Both the position numbers and the translations under genes were made by a program. 64,000 nucleotides of DNA from Fidelibacterota bacterium UBA7301 (GTDB lineage: Bacteria > Fidelibacterota > Marinisomatia > Marinisomatales > TCS55), in contig DKQT01000010.1 in NCBI GenBank assembly GCA_002471845.1, forward strand, positions 3,707 through 67,706, given 5' to 3'. Shown here in pieces: positions 8,740 to 17,787 of this stretch. Each line of letters begins with the position of its first letter. The stretch's first letter is position 1. The notes below the pieces were generated by a model. That model did no database searches. It saw nothing but the letters and a program-made list of their open reading frames with translations, and was not told the origin of the DNA.

Positions 8740-9627
8740 TTGGCACGATTTTACCTTACAGTCAATCCCCACGGTGGGACTAAAAAAGGAAGCCGTATCC
8801 TTGAACAAGTTATGCCCATATTTGATGGAGCTGGAGCGGAAGTTACTATTTTAGAAACAGAATACGCCGGTCATTCACGTGATTTGGCCCGCGATATGGA
8901 TATTTCAAATTATGACGGTTTCTGTTGTATCGGAGGTGACGGTACCATGCACGAAGCGATTAATGGCATTATGAACCGAAAAGACGGATTAAGGATTCCC
9001 ATCGGTTTGATAACCGGCGGGACCGGCAATTCATTTATGCATGATTTGGATTGCCTGGATCCTGTTAATGCGGCCAAGAGGATCGTAACGGGCAGACGTC
9101 GCCCAATTGATATTTTACGTTGTGATGCTGACGGTGTCATTTATTACGGTTTTAATATTGTCGGGTGGGGTATTCCTACCGATGCTAATAACCTGGCGGA
9201 AAAACTACGCTGGTTGGGTACCCAACGTTACAATATTGCTTCTATTATAGAGGTGATTCGCCACAGACAAAGATTTGCCCGGATTGAAATTGATGGAAAT
9301 GTAATCGGTGCGGATTTCGGGTTTGTCATTGGCTGCAATACAATCCATACCGGTAAGGGAATGCAAATGGCGCCCTTGGCAAGGTTAGATGATGGGTTGA
9401 TTGATCTCATTATAGTTCGTAAAGTCGGGCGGATAAAATTATTACGCTTATTCCCAAAAGTATTCAGCGGTAAGCACATTGGTGATCCCGCCGTTGATTA
9501 TCGGCAAGTCCGGGAATTCACGATTAAACCGGAAGATCGAAATACGTTAAATATCGATGGTGAAATGCTGGGGAGCACACCCATCCATGTCAAGGTGCTG
9601 CAAAAAGAATTGGAAGTATTGGTATGA
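8740..9627 (+). CDS. Diacylglycerol/lipid kinase family protein
   Basis: 295 residues with the DAGK catalytic fold. The N-terminal VNPHGGTKKG segment, the nucleotide motif GGDGTMHEAINGI (about residues 65-77) and GGTGNSFMHDL are all typical. The C-terminal domain contains DDGLIDLIIVRKVGR and NIDGE. Family members phosphorylate diacylglycerol or related lipids (DgkB/YegS type). The lipid here cannot be fixed from sequence. The start is TTG at 8740, directly after the rlpA stop. Its end overlaps cdsA by 4 bases, and this pairing supports a role in phosphatidic-acid supply. Confidence 0.85.
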   Translation: MARFYLTVNPHGGTKKGSRILEQVMPIFDGAGAEVTILETEYAGHSRDLARDMDISNYDGFCCIGGDGTMHEAINGIMNRKDGLRIPIGLITGGTGNSFMHDLDCLDPVNAAKRIVTGRRRPIDILRCDADGVIYYGFNIVGWGIPTDANNLAEKLRWLGTQRYNIASIIEVIRHRQRFARIEIDGNVIGADFGFVIGCNTIHTGKGMQMAPLARLDDGLIDLIIVRKVGRIKLLRLFPKVFSGKHIGDPAVDYRQVREFTIKPEDRNTLNIDGEMLGSTPIHVKVLQKELEVLV

Positions 9628-10445
9628 CAAGAAGAAGTACTCTCTGGACACGATTGCCAATTATAGTTTTAGGTATCCCTGCAATTATCTATTTATTGAT
9701 CGAAGGGGGAATCATTTTTGCTGGATTTGTAGCCTTTGTCATTTTTCTCAGCCTGCTTGAGTTTTATGGTTTGAAAAAAGCTTCCGGCCTAAAGCCAAAT
9801 GGACTGATTGGGATTCCTATGGCACTGTCAGTTTGTTTTTTATATATCCAATATCCGAATGCAAATCCCACAAATATTCTAAGCAGTATTTTACTGCTCA
9901 TTATTCTGGGGCTTTTTATGGAAATGTTCAGCGGCCGTACAAACCCGATTGAAAACATATCGGTTACCCTGGGGGGGGTCATGTATGTGGCCGGCCTATT
10001 GGGGGCGATGATTGCCTTAAGAAATTGGGATACGCTGAATGGGGCCCGCTTTACAATGGCCATGATCTTTTCTGTCTGGATCTGTGATTCATGCGCCTAT
10101 ATATTTGGAATCCTTTGGGGTAAGAAAAAACTGATTGAACGTATTAGTCCAAAGAAAACAGTCGTTGGTTTTGTTGGCGGAATTATGGGTGCCTTCGCCT
10201 CATTCTATGTAATGAATATGTATGGTTTTATCCGCTATGATTTGAGTATCGAGAATATTTTTATTCTTACCTTCATCGTTGGAGTTTGCGGTCAACTGGG
10301 TGATTTTGTAGAATCTATGTTCAAGCGTGATGCGGGGGTGAAAGATTCCGGAAAACTATTACTGGGACATGGCGGTGTGTTGGACCGTTTTGATTCACTT
10401 ATTATTACCAGTCCGCTCGTTTTTATTTTCGTTTTGTTCTTATAA
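9624..10445 (+). CDS. cdsA: Phosphatidate cytidylyltransferase
   Basis: Makes CDP-diacylglycerol from phosphatidic acid and CTP at the inner membrane. About eight membrane segments are seen. The C-terminal family signature is complete in order: SMFKRDAGVKDSGKLLLGHG followed by GVLDRFD. Length (273) is normal. ATGA overlaps the stop of the upstream lipid kinase gene. The operon ends here or at the hairpin that follows. Confidence 0.95.
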   Translation: MTRRSTLWTRLPIIVLGIPAIIYLLIEGGIIFAGFVAFVIFLSLLEFYGLKKASGLKPNGLIGIPMALSVCFLYIQYPNANPTNILSSILLLIILGLFMEMFSGRTNPIENISVTLGGVMYVAGLLGAMIALRNWDTLNGARFTMAMIFSVWICDSCAYIFGILWGKKKLIERISPKKTVVGFVGGIMGAFASFYVMNMYGFIRYDLSIENIFILTFIVGVCGQLGDFVESMFKRDAGVKDSGKLLLGHGGVLDRFDSLIITSPLVFIFVLFL

Positions 10446-10450
10446 CAAAA

Positions 10451-10495
10451 GGCGAACAACGTTTCCAAATCAGATTTTGGAAATGTAAATTCGCC
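10451..10495 (+). other. Two-tier stem-loop before the lysine-catabolism genes
   Basis: GGCGAA (10451-10456) can pair with TTCGCC (10490-10495). Inside, TTTCCAAA (10462-10469) pairs with TTTGGAAA (10476-10483) around a six-base loop. It lies 6 bases after cdsA and 42 bases before the aminotransferase start. There is no clean T-tract after it, so it may be an RNA control element or an imperfect terminator. Confidence 0.45.
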
Positions 10496-10536
10496 GGCTG
10501 ATTTTAGCATTATATCAACCTTAGAAAAGGAAAATA

Positions 10537-11868
10537 ATGGCCAATGTTGCTATAACAGGTTACGGTGATAATCTAACCATTGATGGCGTCAGGATCGGCG
10601 ATCTAACGCCCCACCAACACGGAAAAATTGAAAAGCAAAAAAGCGGCAATAATTACAGTCCCCTTGAAGATGTTGTTGTTTCCCATGTAAAAGATTCATC
10701 AACTCTGGTTGTGCGAAAACCAAATCCTGACGATGTTTCCAAGTATATTGAAGAAGAATTGATTGACGGTCTTTGCTGCTATTCCGCTGTGAACCAGGGG
10801 CAACTCAACCAAACCCTGGTGGATGCCGTTATCAAGCATTTATCGGAAGAAAAACTACCCACCGTTCCAAGGTCCATCCGTCACAAATATATGAGTGCTT
10901 TCTTGATGGCCGCAACGGAAATTACAGGAATGGACAGGGTAGTGCCCAAGGTTGCCGGTGTGGAAGCGCCGGAATTAATGTTTAAGCTGTCCCGGAGATG
11001 GGGCTACCGTGTAAAGGGTATTCCCAAGGATGAAGCGATTGTCGTTGGTGCAAGAGGCAATTTTCATGGACGTTCCATGACGGCCATCTCACTCTCTGAT
11101 GATCCCGATGCCTACAACGATTTCGGACCTAAGGTGCCCGGCATTGAATTGGTTGAATACAATAATATTGATGCGCTTAAAGAATTATTTGAAGCTAAAG
11201 GGGATCGTATTGCTTCTTATCTTGTTGAGCCCATCCAGGGTGAGGCAGGAGTGATCGTACCTAACGATGATTATTGGCCCCAAGTGGCAGAATTATGTAA
11301 AAAACATAATATTCTGCTGGCCATGGATGAAGTCCAGACCGGGTTTGCCCGGACAGGCGCTAATTTTGCCCATCAGTTATTCGGTGTCAAACCTGATCTC
11401 ATGGGCTGCGGCAAAGCGGCCGGCGGCGGAATACTGCCAGTCTCATTTGTAGCAGGAAGTAATGAAGTAATTGGTGTTTTAACCCCCGGGTCAGAGGGCT
11501 CTACCTTTGGTGGTTATCCTTTGGGAACCGTGGTGGCCACCTACGCCATAAAGGTTATGGAAGATGAAAATCTGGCCGAAAAAGCCAGAATAGGGGGAGA
11601 ACAGTTAATGTCCCGGTTTAATGACATGCAGGCCAAATTCCCGGACAAAGTTAAGGAAGTCCGCGGAAAGGGGCTTTTAACAGCTTTTGAAATGCATAAT
11701 GAACCTAATCTGAATGGACATACTGTTTCTGTTGAATTACTCAAGCGGGGCGTTTATGCTAAAGAAACCCATCATTCCACCGTCAAAGTTGCGCCGGCCT
11801 TGACCATTTCAGCGGACCAGATTGACCGCATAGCAGACGCCATTGATGATGTTATTGGATCACTGTAA
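10537..11868 (+). CDS. Class III aminotransferase, ornithine-aminotransferase-like
   Basis: 443 residues, PLP fold type I. It matches ornithine aminotransferase in CYSAVNQGQ, GNFHGRSMTAISLSDDPDA, EPIQGEAGVIVP, MDEVQTGFARTG (cofactor Asp) and GCGKAAGGG with Lys293 for the Schiff base. The segment that normally reads NTGAEAVE and contacts the PLP phosphate is here V139-A-G-V-E-A-P-E, an odd change. The N-terminal 60 residues also diverge from the usual WVWDVDG region. It is the first gene of a three-gene lysine-catabolism cluster, so the substrate may be ornithine, 2-aminoadipate or another omega-amino acid. GGAAA precedes the ATG. Confidence 0.75.
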   Translation: MANVAITGYGDNLTIDGVRIGDLTPHQHGKIEKQKSGNNYSPLEDVVVSHVKDSSTLVVRKPNPDDVSKYIEEELIDGLCCYSAVNQGQLNQTLVDAVIKHLSEEKLPTVPRSIRHKYMSAFLMAATEITGMDRVVPKVAGVEAPELMFKLSRRWGYRVKGIPKDEAIVVGARGNFHGRSMTAISLSDDPDAYNDFGPKVPGIELVEYNNIDALKELFEAKGDRIASYLVEPIQGEAGVIVPNDDYWPQVAELCKKHNILLAMDEVQTGFARTGANFAHQLFGVKPDLMGCGKAAGGGILPVSFVAGSNEVIGVLTPGSEGSTFGGYPLGTVVATYAIKVMEDENLAEKARIGGEQLMSRFNDMQAKFPDKVKEVRGKGLLTAFEMHNEPNLNGHTVSVELLKRGVYAKETHHSTVKVAPALTISADQIDRIADAIDDVIGSL

Positions 11869-11880
11869 AGGAATATGTAA

Positions 11881-13407
11881 ATGAATTTAATTCTACAAGA
11901 ACTGGGTATCCAGGAAGTGAATTATGGAGCCTGTTCCGGGCCCGGAATATGGTCATCCTCACATGAGGGGAGACTCCTTGAATCTATCAACCCTGCTACG
12001 GGCGAGGTGATCGCCGGGGTTTACCAAGCCACGGAAGATGACTATGAAAGAGTGGTAAAAGAGGCGGAAGCTGCCTTTATAGATTTTCGTAAAGTTCCCG
12101 CCCCGGTTCGCGGTCAGCTTGTGCGTGAAATGGGAGACGCCCTCCGAGAGAAAAAAGATGCCTTGGGCAGTCTTGTTTCCATGGAAATGGGGAAGATCAA
12201 GCAGGAAGGAGATGGTGAAGTCCAGGAGATGATCGATATTGCCGATTTTGCCGTAGGTCAATCCCGGATGCTGTATGGCAAGACCATGCATTCAGAACGC
12301 CCGGACCACCGCATGTATGAACAATGGCATCCTTTGGGGGCCATTGGGGTGATTTCTGCTTTTAATTTTCCAGTAGCAGTTTGGGCCTGGAATGCCTTTA
12401 TTGCCGCTATTTGCGGGGATACAACAATCTGGAAGCCTTCATCCAGCACCCCTCTTTGCGGCATTGCGGTTCAGAATATTTGCAATGACGTAATGGAAAG
12501 AAATGGATATACTGGAATTTTTTCCTCGGTGATTGGACGTGGATCAATTGTGGGAGAAAAAATGCTCAACGACCAACGGCTGCCCATGATTTCATTCACC
12601 GGTTCTACTGCTATGGGACGTCATGTCAGTTCGACAGTATCGGGTCGTTTTGGAAAAACTATCCTTGAACTGGGCGGTAATAATGCCATCATCATCGATG
12701 AAACAGCCAATTTGGATATGGCCATCCCGGCGGTTGTATTCGGCGCTGTTGGTACCGCCGGCCAACGGTGTACATCCACACGGCGCATTTTAATCCATGA
12801 GAGCATCCAGGACACCTTCCTGGAAAGGCTCTTGAGCGCTTATAAACAGGTTAATATCGGCAACCCTATGGAGTCGGATACGTTAATGGGGCCCCTCGTG
12901 AATGAGAATGCGGTGAATGATTATTTGAATGCGATTGAGATAGTTAAGGAAGCCGGCGGTGAAGTGCTCTGCGGCGGAACAGGCTTAGAAGGAGAGGGAA
13001 ATTTTGTAGCCCCGGCGATTGTGAAAGCCAAAAATGAGTGGGATATAGTTCAAGCGGAAACGTTCGCACCCATTCTCTATGTTATTCCTTTTCGTACCCT
13101 CGATGAGGCAATGGATATGCACAATGATGTTCCCCAGGGATTATCCTCAGCCATGTTCACCACAAATGTGGCTAATGCGGAATATTTCCTGTCCCACCGA
13201 GGTAGTGACTGTGGAATTGCCAATATCAATATTGGTACTTCCGGGGCAGAAATCGGTGGAGCATTCGGTGGCGAAAAAGAAACGGGAGGCGGCCGAGAAT
13301 CGGGCTCCGATGCCTGGAAACAGTATATGCGGAGACAGACAAATACCCTGAATTGGAGCGCCGATCTTCCCTTGGCCCAAGGTATAAAGTTTGATTTAAG
13401 TGAATAG
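11881..13407 (+). CDS. ALDH7-type 2-aminoadipate semialdehyde dehydrogenase
   Basis: 508 residues, close in pattern to ALDH7A1 (antiquitin) and bacterial AmaB/Pcd, which oxidise 2-aminoadipate 6-semialdehyde (in equilibrium with piperideine-6-carboxylate) to 2-aminoadipate with NAD+. Visible motifs are ISAFNFPVAVWAWN, the cofactor motif FTGSTAMGRHV, the base ELGGNNA, the nucleophile in GTAGQRCTSTRR, and the ALDH7-type C-terminal stretch GGEKETGGGRESGSD followed by AWKQYMRRQTNTLN. The neighbour lysine 6-aminotransferase makes exactly this substrate. The gap to the upstream gene is 12 bases. Confidence 0.9.
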   Translation: MNLILQELGIQEVNYGACSGPGIWSSSHEGRLLESINPATGEVIAGVYQATEDDYERVVKEAEAAFIDFRKVPAPVRGQLVREMGDALREKKDALGSLVSMEMGKIKQEGDGEVQEMIDIADFAVGQSRMLYGKTMHSERPDHRMYEQWHPLGAIGVISAFNFPVAVWAWNAFIAAICGDTTIWKPSSSTPLCGIAVQNICNDVMERNGYTGIFSSVIGRGSIVGEKMLNDQRLPMISFTGSTAMGRHVSSTVSGRFGKTILELGGNNAIIIDETANLDMAIPAVVFGAVGTAGQRCTSTRRILIHESIQDTFLERLLSAYKQVNIGNPMESDTLMGPLVNENAVNDYLNAIEIVKEAGGEVLCGGTGLEGEGNFVAPAIVKAKNEWDIVQAETFAPILYVIPFRTLDEAMDMHNDVPQGLSSAMFTTNVANAEYFLSHRGSDCGIANINIGTSGAEIGGAFGGEKETGGGRESGSDAWKQYMRRQTNTLNWSADLPLAQGIKFDLSE

Positions 13408-13444
13408 TTCATATTCAGAAATATATTAATATAAGGCGAAATAA

Positions 13445-14764
13445 ATGAAAAATATTGTTGCGGGGAATGTACGGGAAAGCATTGGTCAATACATGTTGGT
13501 TGACAGTATGAACTATGTGATTGATCTAGAGGAAAGCCATGGGTCTTGGCTGGTGGATGGCCGGGACGGGAAAGAATATTTAGACTTATTTTCCATGTTT
13601 GCCTCAATGTCTGTAGGGTATAACCATCCCTATGTTTTGGAAAACAAAAACAGGTTGACAATTGCAGCCCTGAATAAGCCCTCCAATTCAGACGTTTATT
13701 CCACTCAAATGGCCAAATTTGTTACCACTATGGGACGGCTGGCCCAGCCCAATTATTTGCCCTACGCTTTTTACGTTGATGGAGGCACACTGGCGGTTGA
13801 AAATGCCCTGAAAACAGCCTTCGACTGGAAGGTCAGGAAGAATAGGGCTACCGGGAAAGCGGACGGTGGTTCCCAAATTATACATTTCAAAGAATGTTTC
13901 CATGGTCGTTCCGGTTACACCCTATCTCTCACTGATTCACCGGACAAGAGAAAGACAGATTTTTTTCCTAAATTTGATTGGCCCCGGATTGACAATCCTA
14001 AACTCAGTTTCCCCGAAACAGATGAAGTTATTGCAGATGTAAAAAGAGCGGAAATAAAAGCTGTTGAACAAATTGTTAAGGCCGTTGAGGATAACCCCGG
14101 TGAAATTGCAGGTCTCATTATCGAACCGATCCAAGGGGAAGGGGGGGATAACTATTTCAGGGAAGCTTTTTTCCGACAGTTGAGAAAGCTGGCTGACGAA
14201 CATGAATTTCTCCTCATTTATGATGAAGTGCAAACCGGCGGCGGCATCACCGGTAAAATGTGGGCCCACCAGCATTATGGGGAGGATTGCCAGCCTGATA
14301 TCATCAGTTTTGGTAAGAAGACCCAGGTTTGCGGCATTTTTGCTAGTCATCGCCTGGATGAAGTTGAGGGGCATGTTTTCCAGGAATCCAGCCGCATTAA
14401 TTCAACATGGGGCGGTAATTTGGTAGATATGGTTCGATTCACTATCTATTTAGAAATTATTGAAAACGAAAATCTTGTTGAGCAGGCGGCTGAAAACGGT
14501 GCTTACCTTAAACAGGGTTTGGAGTTACTTCAAAAGAAGCATCCTGAAGTATTATCGAATATTCGCAACAGGGGACTTTTCGGTGCATTTGATCTAAGGA
14601 GCACTGAAGAACGTGATAAAGTAATTGGGTTAATTGCAGAAGAAGGAGCGCTAATGCTCGGTTGTGGATATACATCCATACGATTTCGTCCTCATTTAAA
14701 TGTATCTCAGGATGAAATAGAACAGGGTATTAATATGATTGACAAGGTATTAAACGGCCTTTAA
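13445..14764 (+). CDS. lat: L-lysine 6-aminotransferase
   Basis: Moves the epsilon-amino group of lysine to 2-oxoglutarate, giving 2-aminoadipate semialdehyde. 439 residues, matching the actinobacterial LAT family throughout: LEESHGSWLVDGRDGKEYLD, AALNKPSNSDVYST, VDGGTLAVENALK, the long block FHGRSGYTLSLTD, FPKFDWPRID, PIQGEGGDNYF, YDEVQTGGG, and FGKKTQVCG with Schiff-base Lys291. It lies 37 bases after the ALDH7 gene with AAGGCGAAATAA before the ATG. The pair LAT-ALDH7 defines lysine degradation to 2-aminoadipate. The specificity is a family inference but a strong one. Confidence 0.9.
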   Translation: MKNIVAGNVRESIGQYMLVDSMNYVIDLEESHGSWLVDGRDGKEYLDLFSMFASMSVGYNHPYVLENKNRLTIAALNKPSNSDVYSTQMAKFVTTMGRLAQPNYLPYAFYVDGGTLAVENALKTAFDWKVRKNRATGKADGGSQIIHFKECFHGRSGYTLSLTDSPDKRKTDFFPKFDWPRIDNPKLSFPETDEVIADVKRAEIKAVEQIVKAVEDNPGEIAGLIIEPIQGEGGDNYFREAFFRQLRKLADEHEFLLIYDEVQTGGGITGKMWAHQHYGEDCQPDIISFGKKTQVCGIFASHRLDEVEGHVFQESSRINSTWGGNLVDMVRFTIYLEIIENENLVEQAAENGAYLKQGLELLQKKHPEVLSNIRNRGLFGAFDLRSTEERDKVIGLIAEEGALMLGCGYTSIRFRPHLNVSQDEIEQGINMIDKVLNGL

Positions 14765-14769
14765 TCTCC

Positions 14770-15462
14770 ATGAATGAAAGCGGCAAACTTTATATTGTTG
14801 CAACGCCTATAGGAAATCTTGAGGATATTACATTTCGTGCCTTAAGAATTCTTAAGGAATCTTCCCTAATTGCAGCTGAAGATACTCGACAGACAAAAAA
14901 ACTACTGAACCATTACGATATTGCAACGCCAACAGTAAGTTATTTTGAACACAATCGTTTTACACGCCTTCCCCAAATTATTGATCATTTAAATACCGGA
15001 AAAGATATAGCTGTTGTCACTGATGCAGGAACACCAGGGATCAGCGATCCGGCGTACAAATTAATTCGTGCTGCCCTTGAAATAGGAAGCTGGGTAGAAG
15101 CTATTCCTGGAGCGTCGGCATCCATCACTGCCCTTGTTGCCTCTGGTCTTCCAACCGACCGTTTCATTTTTGAAGGATTTTTGCCTCATAAAAAAGGAAG
15201 AAAATCAAAACTTAAACGGTTGACCTCCATCGATGCCACGATCATATTTTATGAAAGTCCAAAACGAATCATTCGAACTTTAAAAGATATTTTAGAATAT
15301 ATTGGTGACCGTCCTGCCGTTATAGGACGGGAATTGACAAAAATTCATGAAGAAATGATTCGAGGAAAAGTTTCCGATTTATTATCGTATTTTAACCAAC
15401 ATACTCCCCGGGGGGAATTTGTGATTATGATTGGTAAGGATGATCCAAATGTCTACTTCTAA
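14770..15462 (+). CDS. rsmI: 16S rRNA 2'-O-methyltransferase RsmI
   Basis: Methylates the ribose of C1402 in 16S rRNA using S-adenosylmethionine. The TP-methylase fold is clear: LYIVATPIGNLEDITFRAL, AAEDTRQTKKLL, VTDAGTPGISDP, PGASASITALVASG, FEGFLPHKKGRK and a GEFVIMIG ending. At 230 residues it lacks the roughly 50-residue C-terminal helical extension of the longer E. coli-type enzyme. It overlaps tmk by 14 bases, so the shorter form is probably natural and not a frameshift. Confidence 0.92.
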   Translation: MNESGKLYIVATPIGNLEDITFRALRILKESSLIAAEDTRQTKKLLNHYDIATPTVSYFEHNRFTRLPQIIDHLNTGKDIAVVTDAGTPGISDPAYKLIRAALEIGSWVEAIPGASASITALVASGLPTDRFIFEGFLPHKKGRKSKLKRLTSIDATIIFYESPKRIIRTLKDILEYIGDRPAVIGRELTKIHEEMIRGKVSDLLSYFNQHTPRGEFVIMIGKDDPNVYF

Positions 15463-16078
15463 AGGAAAATTTATTACCTTTGAAGGCATTGATGGTTGCG
15501 GAAAGAGCACCCAGGTCAAAATGTTGGTAGAAGCTATGAATCAATCGGGGGTGAAAACGATATTAGTCCGGGAACCGGGTGGAACAACCATTTCAGAAGA
15601 AATTCGAGATATATTGCTTCACCGACATTTAGCGGATATTTGTGACCGTACGGAAGCGCTGTTGATGACGGGCAGCCGTGCGCAATTGACTTACGAGGTC
15701 ATTCAACCCAATTTGATTGCCGGAAAGAATGTAATCGCAGACAGGTATTACGATTCTACGCTGGCTTACCAGGGCGGAGGACGGAAATTGGATTTGGACT
15801 GGTTAATCAAATTGAATCAATTCGCCACCTACGATTTGGAACCGAATGTCACTTTTTTCGTAGATGTTTTACCGGAGGAAGCGTCCCGGAGAAAAAGTAA
15901 GGAGAAAGACCGAATTGAGCGTGCCGGCACTGAATTACAAGCCCGTGTAAGAAATGCTTACCTGAATCTGGCCAACCGATTTCATGAACGATTTGTGGTA
16001 ATCAACGGCCACGATTCAACCGAAAATATCCATGGCACCATTTTAACAGAATTGAGAAGGAGAAAGCTATTCTCATGA
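15449..16078 (+). CDS. tmk: Thymidylate kinase
   Basis: Phosphorylates dTMP to dTDP. P-loop EGIDGCGKSTQ, the dTMP-binding REPGGTTISEEIRD, and the DRYYDSTLAYQGGGR segment are present. I start at ATG 15449 (209 residues, MSTSKGKFITFEG), since AAGGA at 15436-15440 lies 8 bases ahead. Upstream in-frame TTG and ATG codons lie inside the end of rsmI and lack a ribosome site. It overlaps ctpA by 4 bases. Confidence 0.94.
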   Translation: MSTSKGKFITFEGIDGCGKSTQVKMLVEAMNQSGVKTILVREPGGTTISEEIRDILLHRHLADICDRTEALLMTGSRAQLTYEVIQPNLIAGKNVIADRYYDSTLAYQGGGRKLDLDWLIKLNQFATYDLEPNVTFFVDVLPEEASRRKSKEKDRIERAGTELQARVRNAYLNLANRFHERFVVINGHDSTENIHGTILTELRRRKLFS

Positions 16079-17727
16079 AAAAACCCTTATTCAAACTTAT
16101 CATACCGTTAGCTGTTATTACAGCCATTGGGTCACTGGCCATCACACAATCCAGTTTTTATCGCAAGATTGGCCAATCCCAGCGTCTCTTTAATCAAGTG
16201 TATAACCAGATTTTTTCTACTTATGTTGATGAACTTGATCCAGAGGCCTTCACCAAAGCAAGCATCCAAGGAATTACCCAAAATTTAGATCCCTATACGG
16301 TCTATATGGTAGAAGATGAACAACACCAGGTGAACCTCCTAAGAAAAGGAAAATACGGAGGTGTGGGGATTCAATTGGGATATCGTAACAGAACCATGTC
16401 TGTGGTGGCACCCATGGATGGCGGCCCTGCTAAGAAAGCAGGCATAATGAGCGGTGATGTGATTTTGAAAGTAGATGAATCTGATGTTAAAAAAATGACT
16501 TTCAATGAGGCAGCTTCTAAGATCAGGGGCGAAAAGGGGACAAAAGTACAATTAATAGTTAAGCGTTTCGGAGAAGATGAACCAATCATATTTAATCTGA
16601 TCAGATCTAATATTACAGTGAAAGATGTAACTTATTCAGGAATGTTATCCCCCTCAACGGGATATATCCGCTTAAATCGTTTTTCTCGTAATGCTCCTAA
16701 TGAAATGCATATGGCATTTAAATCACTATTGGATCAAAATGCACAAGAAATGATCATTGATTTTAGAGATAATCCTGGTGGACTCCTGTCATCTGCCGTA
16801 GCAATTCTAGATATGATTATTAAAAAAGATAGGCCGCTCGTCTCAACCAAAGGGAGAACTAAAGATTCAAACAGAACATTTTATTCACGCAAAAAGCCAC
16901 TCTTACCGGAGAATGTCAAAATTGCTGTTCTCATTAACCAAGGAAGCGCATCCGCCAGCGAAATTGTGGCAGGTGCAATTCAAGATTTAGACCGGGGTAT
17001 TGTTTTGGGGCAAAAATCGTTTGGTAAAGGGTTGGTGCAAACCCAATACCCGATTGATGAAAACCGAAGTGTAAAAGTAACCACTGCCCGATATTACATC
17101 CCCAGCGGCCGCTTTATCCAAAAACGGGATTATATTGATGAAAAATTTATCCTTAATAAAACAGAAGAGGATTCACTTTTCACAACTTTAGGAGGGAGAA
17201 GAGTATTGGGTAACGGGGGTATTACCCCCGATTCCACCATTATCCTGGAACTAATGCAATCCCTGTCCAGCCAATATTGGCGGAATGGCTATTTTTATTC
17301 ATTCGCCCAAAGGAATAAACATCATTATAATTCTTTTTCCGATGTGGAAAATGATACTGCTATCATGGATAAATTTCAGGCCTTTGTTAAGGAACAGGAT
17401 AACGAGATCCAACTTCCGGGTAAAAAGGAATTGAGAACAGTCCAGGAGAAGATTACAGAACTTGACAGTACAAATGTGGAGGTTAAGGATGCACTGCAAG
17501 TAATTTCCAATTTTTATACACACCAGGAGAATGATCACCTGGTGTCGGAATCGGATGATATTCGTCAGGTGCTCTTGCTTGAATTTGCAGGGTTGATGAA
17601 TGGCCCGGAAGGCAGGTTGAAACAAGCGTTAAAAGATGATAGTTCAGTGCGGTCTGCCTTATATATTTTGGAAAATAAATTGGTGTATGATACCACTTTG
17701 CTTCCGACAGAAATAATTGAAAATTAG
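16075..17727 (+). CDS. ctpA: S41 C-terminal processing peptidase
   Basis: A serine/lysine protease of the CtpA/Prc family acting in the periplasm. An N-terminal membrane anchor or signal (residues about 5-25) is followed by a PDZ domain (about 95-180; GGVGIQLGYR, GPAKKAGIMSGDVILKV). The tail-specific protease core carries DFRDNPGGLL, nucleophile Ser293 in GSASASEIVAGA, and general base Lys318 in SFGKGLVQT. The C-terminal 150 residues are charged and less conserved. Length (550) is at the upper part of the family range. ATGA overlap with tmk indicates coupling. Confidence 0.93.
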   Translation: MKKPLFKLIIPLAVITAIGSLAITQSSFYRKIGQSQRLFNQVYNQIFSTYVDELDPEAFTKASIQGITQNLDPYTVYMVEDEQHQVNLLRKGKYGGVGIQLGYRNRTMSVVAPMDGGPAKKAGIMSGDVILKVDESDVKKMTFNEAASKIRGEKGTKVQLIVKRFGEDEPIIFNLIRSNITVKDVTYSGMLSPSTGYIRLNRFSRNAPNEMHMAFKSLLDQNAQEMIIDFRDNPGGLLSSAVAILDMIIKKDRPLVSTKGRTKDSNRTFYSRKKPLLPENVKIAVLINQGSASASEIVAGAIQDLDRGIVLGQKSFGKGLVQTQYPIDENRSVKVTTARYYIPSGRFIQKRDYIDEKFILNKTEEDSLFTTLGGRRVLGNGGITPDSTIILELMQSLSSQYWRNGYFYSFAQRNKHHYNSFSDVENDTAIMDKFQAFVKEQDNEIQLPGKKELRTVQEKITELDSTNVEVKDALQVISNFYTHQENDHLVSESDDIRQVLLLEFAGLMNGPEGRLKQALKDDSSVRSALYILENKLVYDTTLLPTEIIEN

Positions 17728-17787
17728 ACCGTAATTATTCTTTCCTTCGTATCGCTTAATTCAACTAAATTCCCCGGCTTTTTTGCA

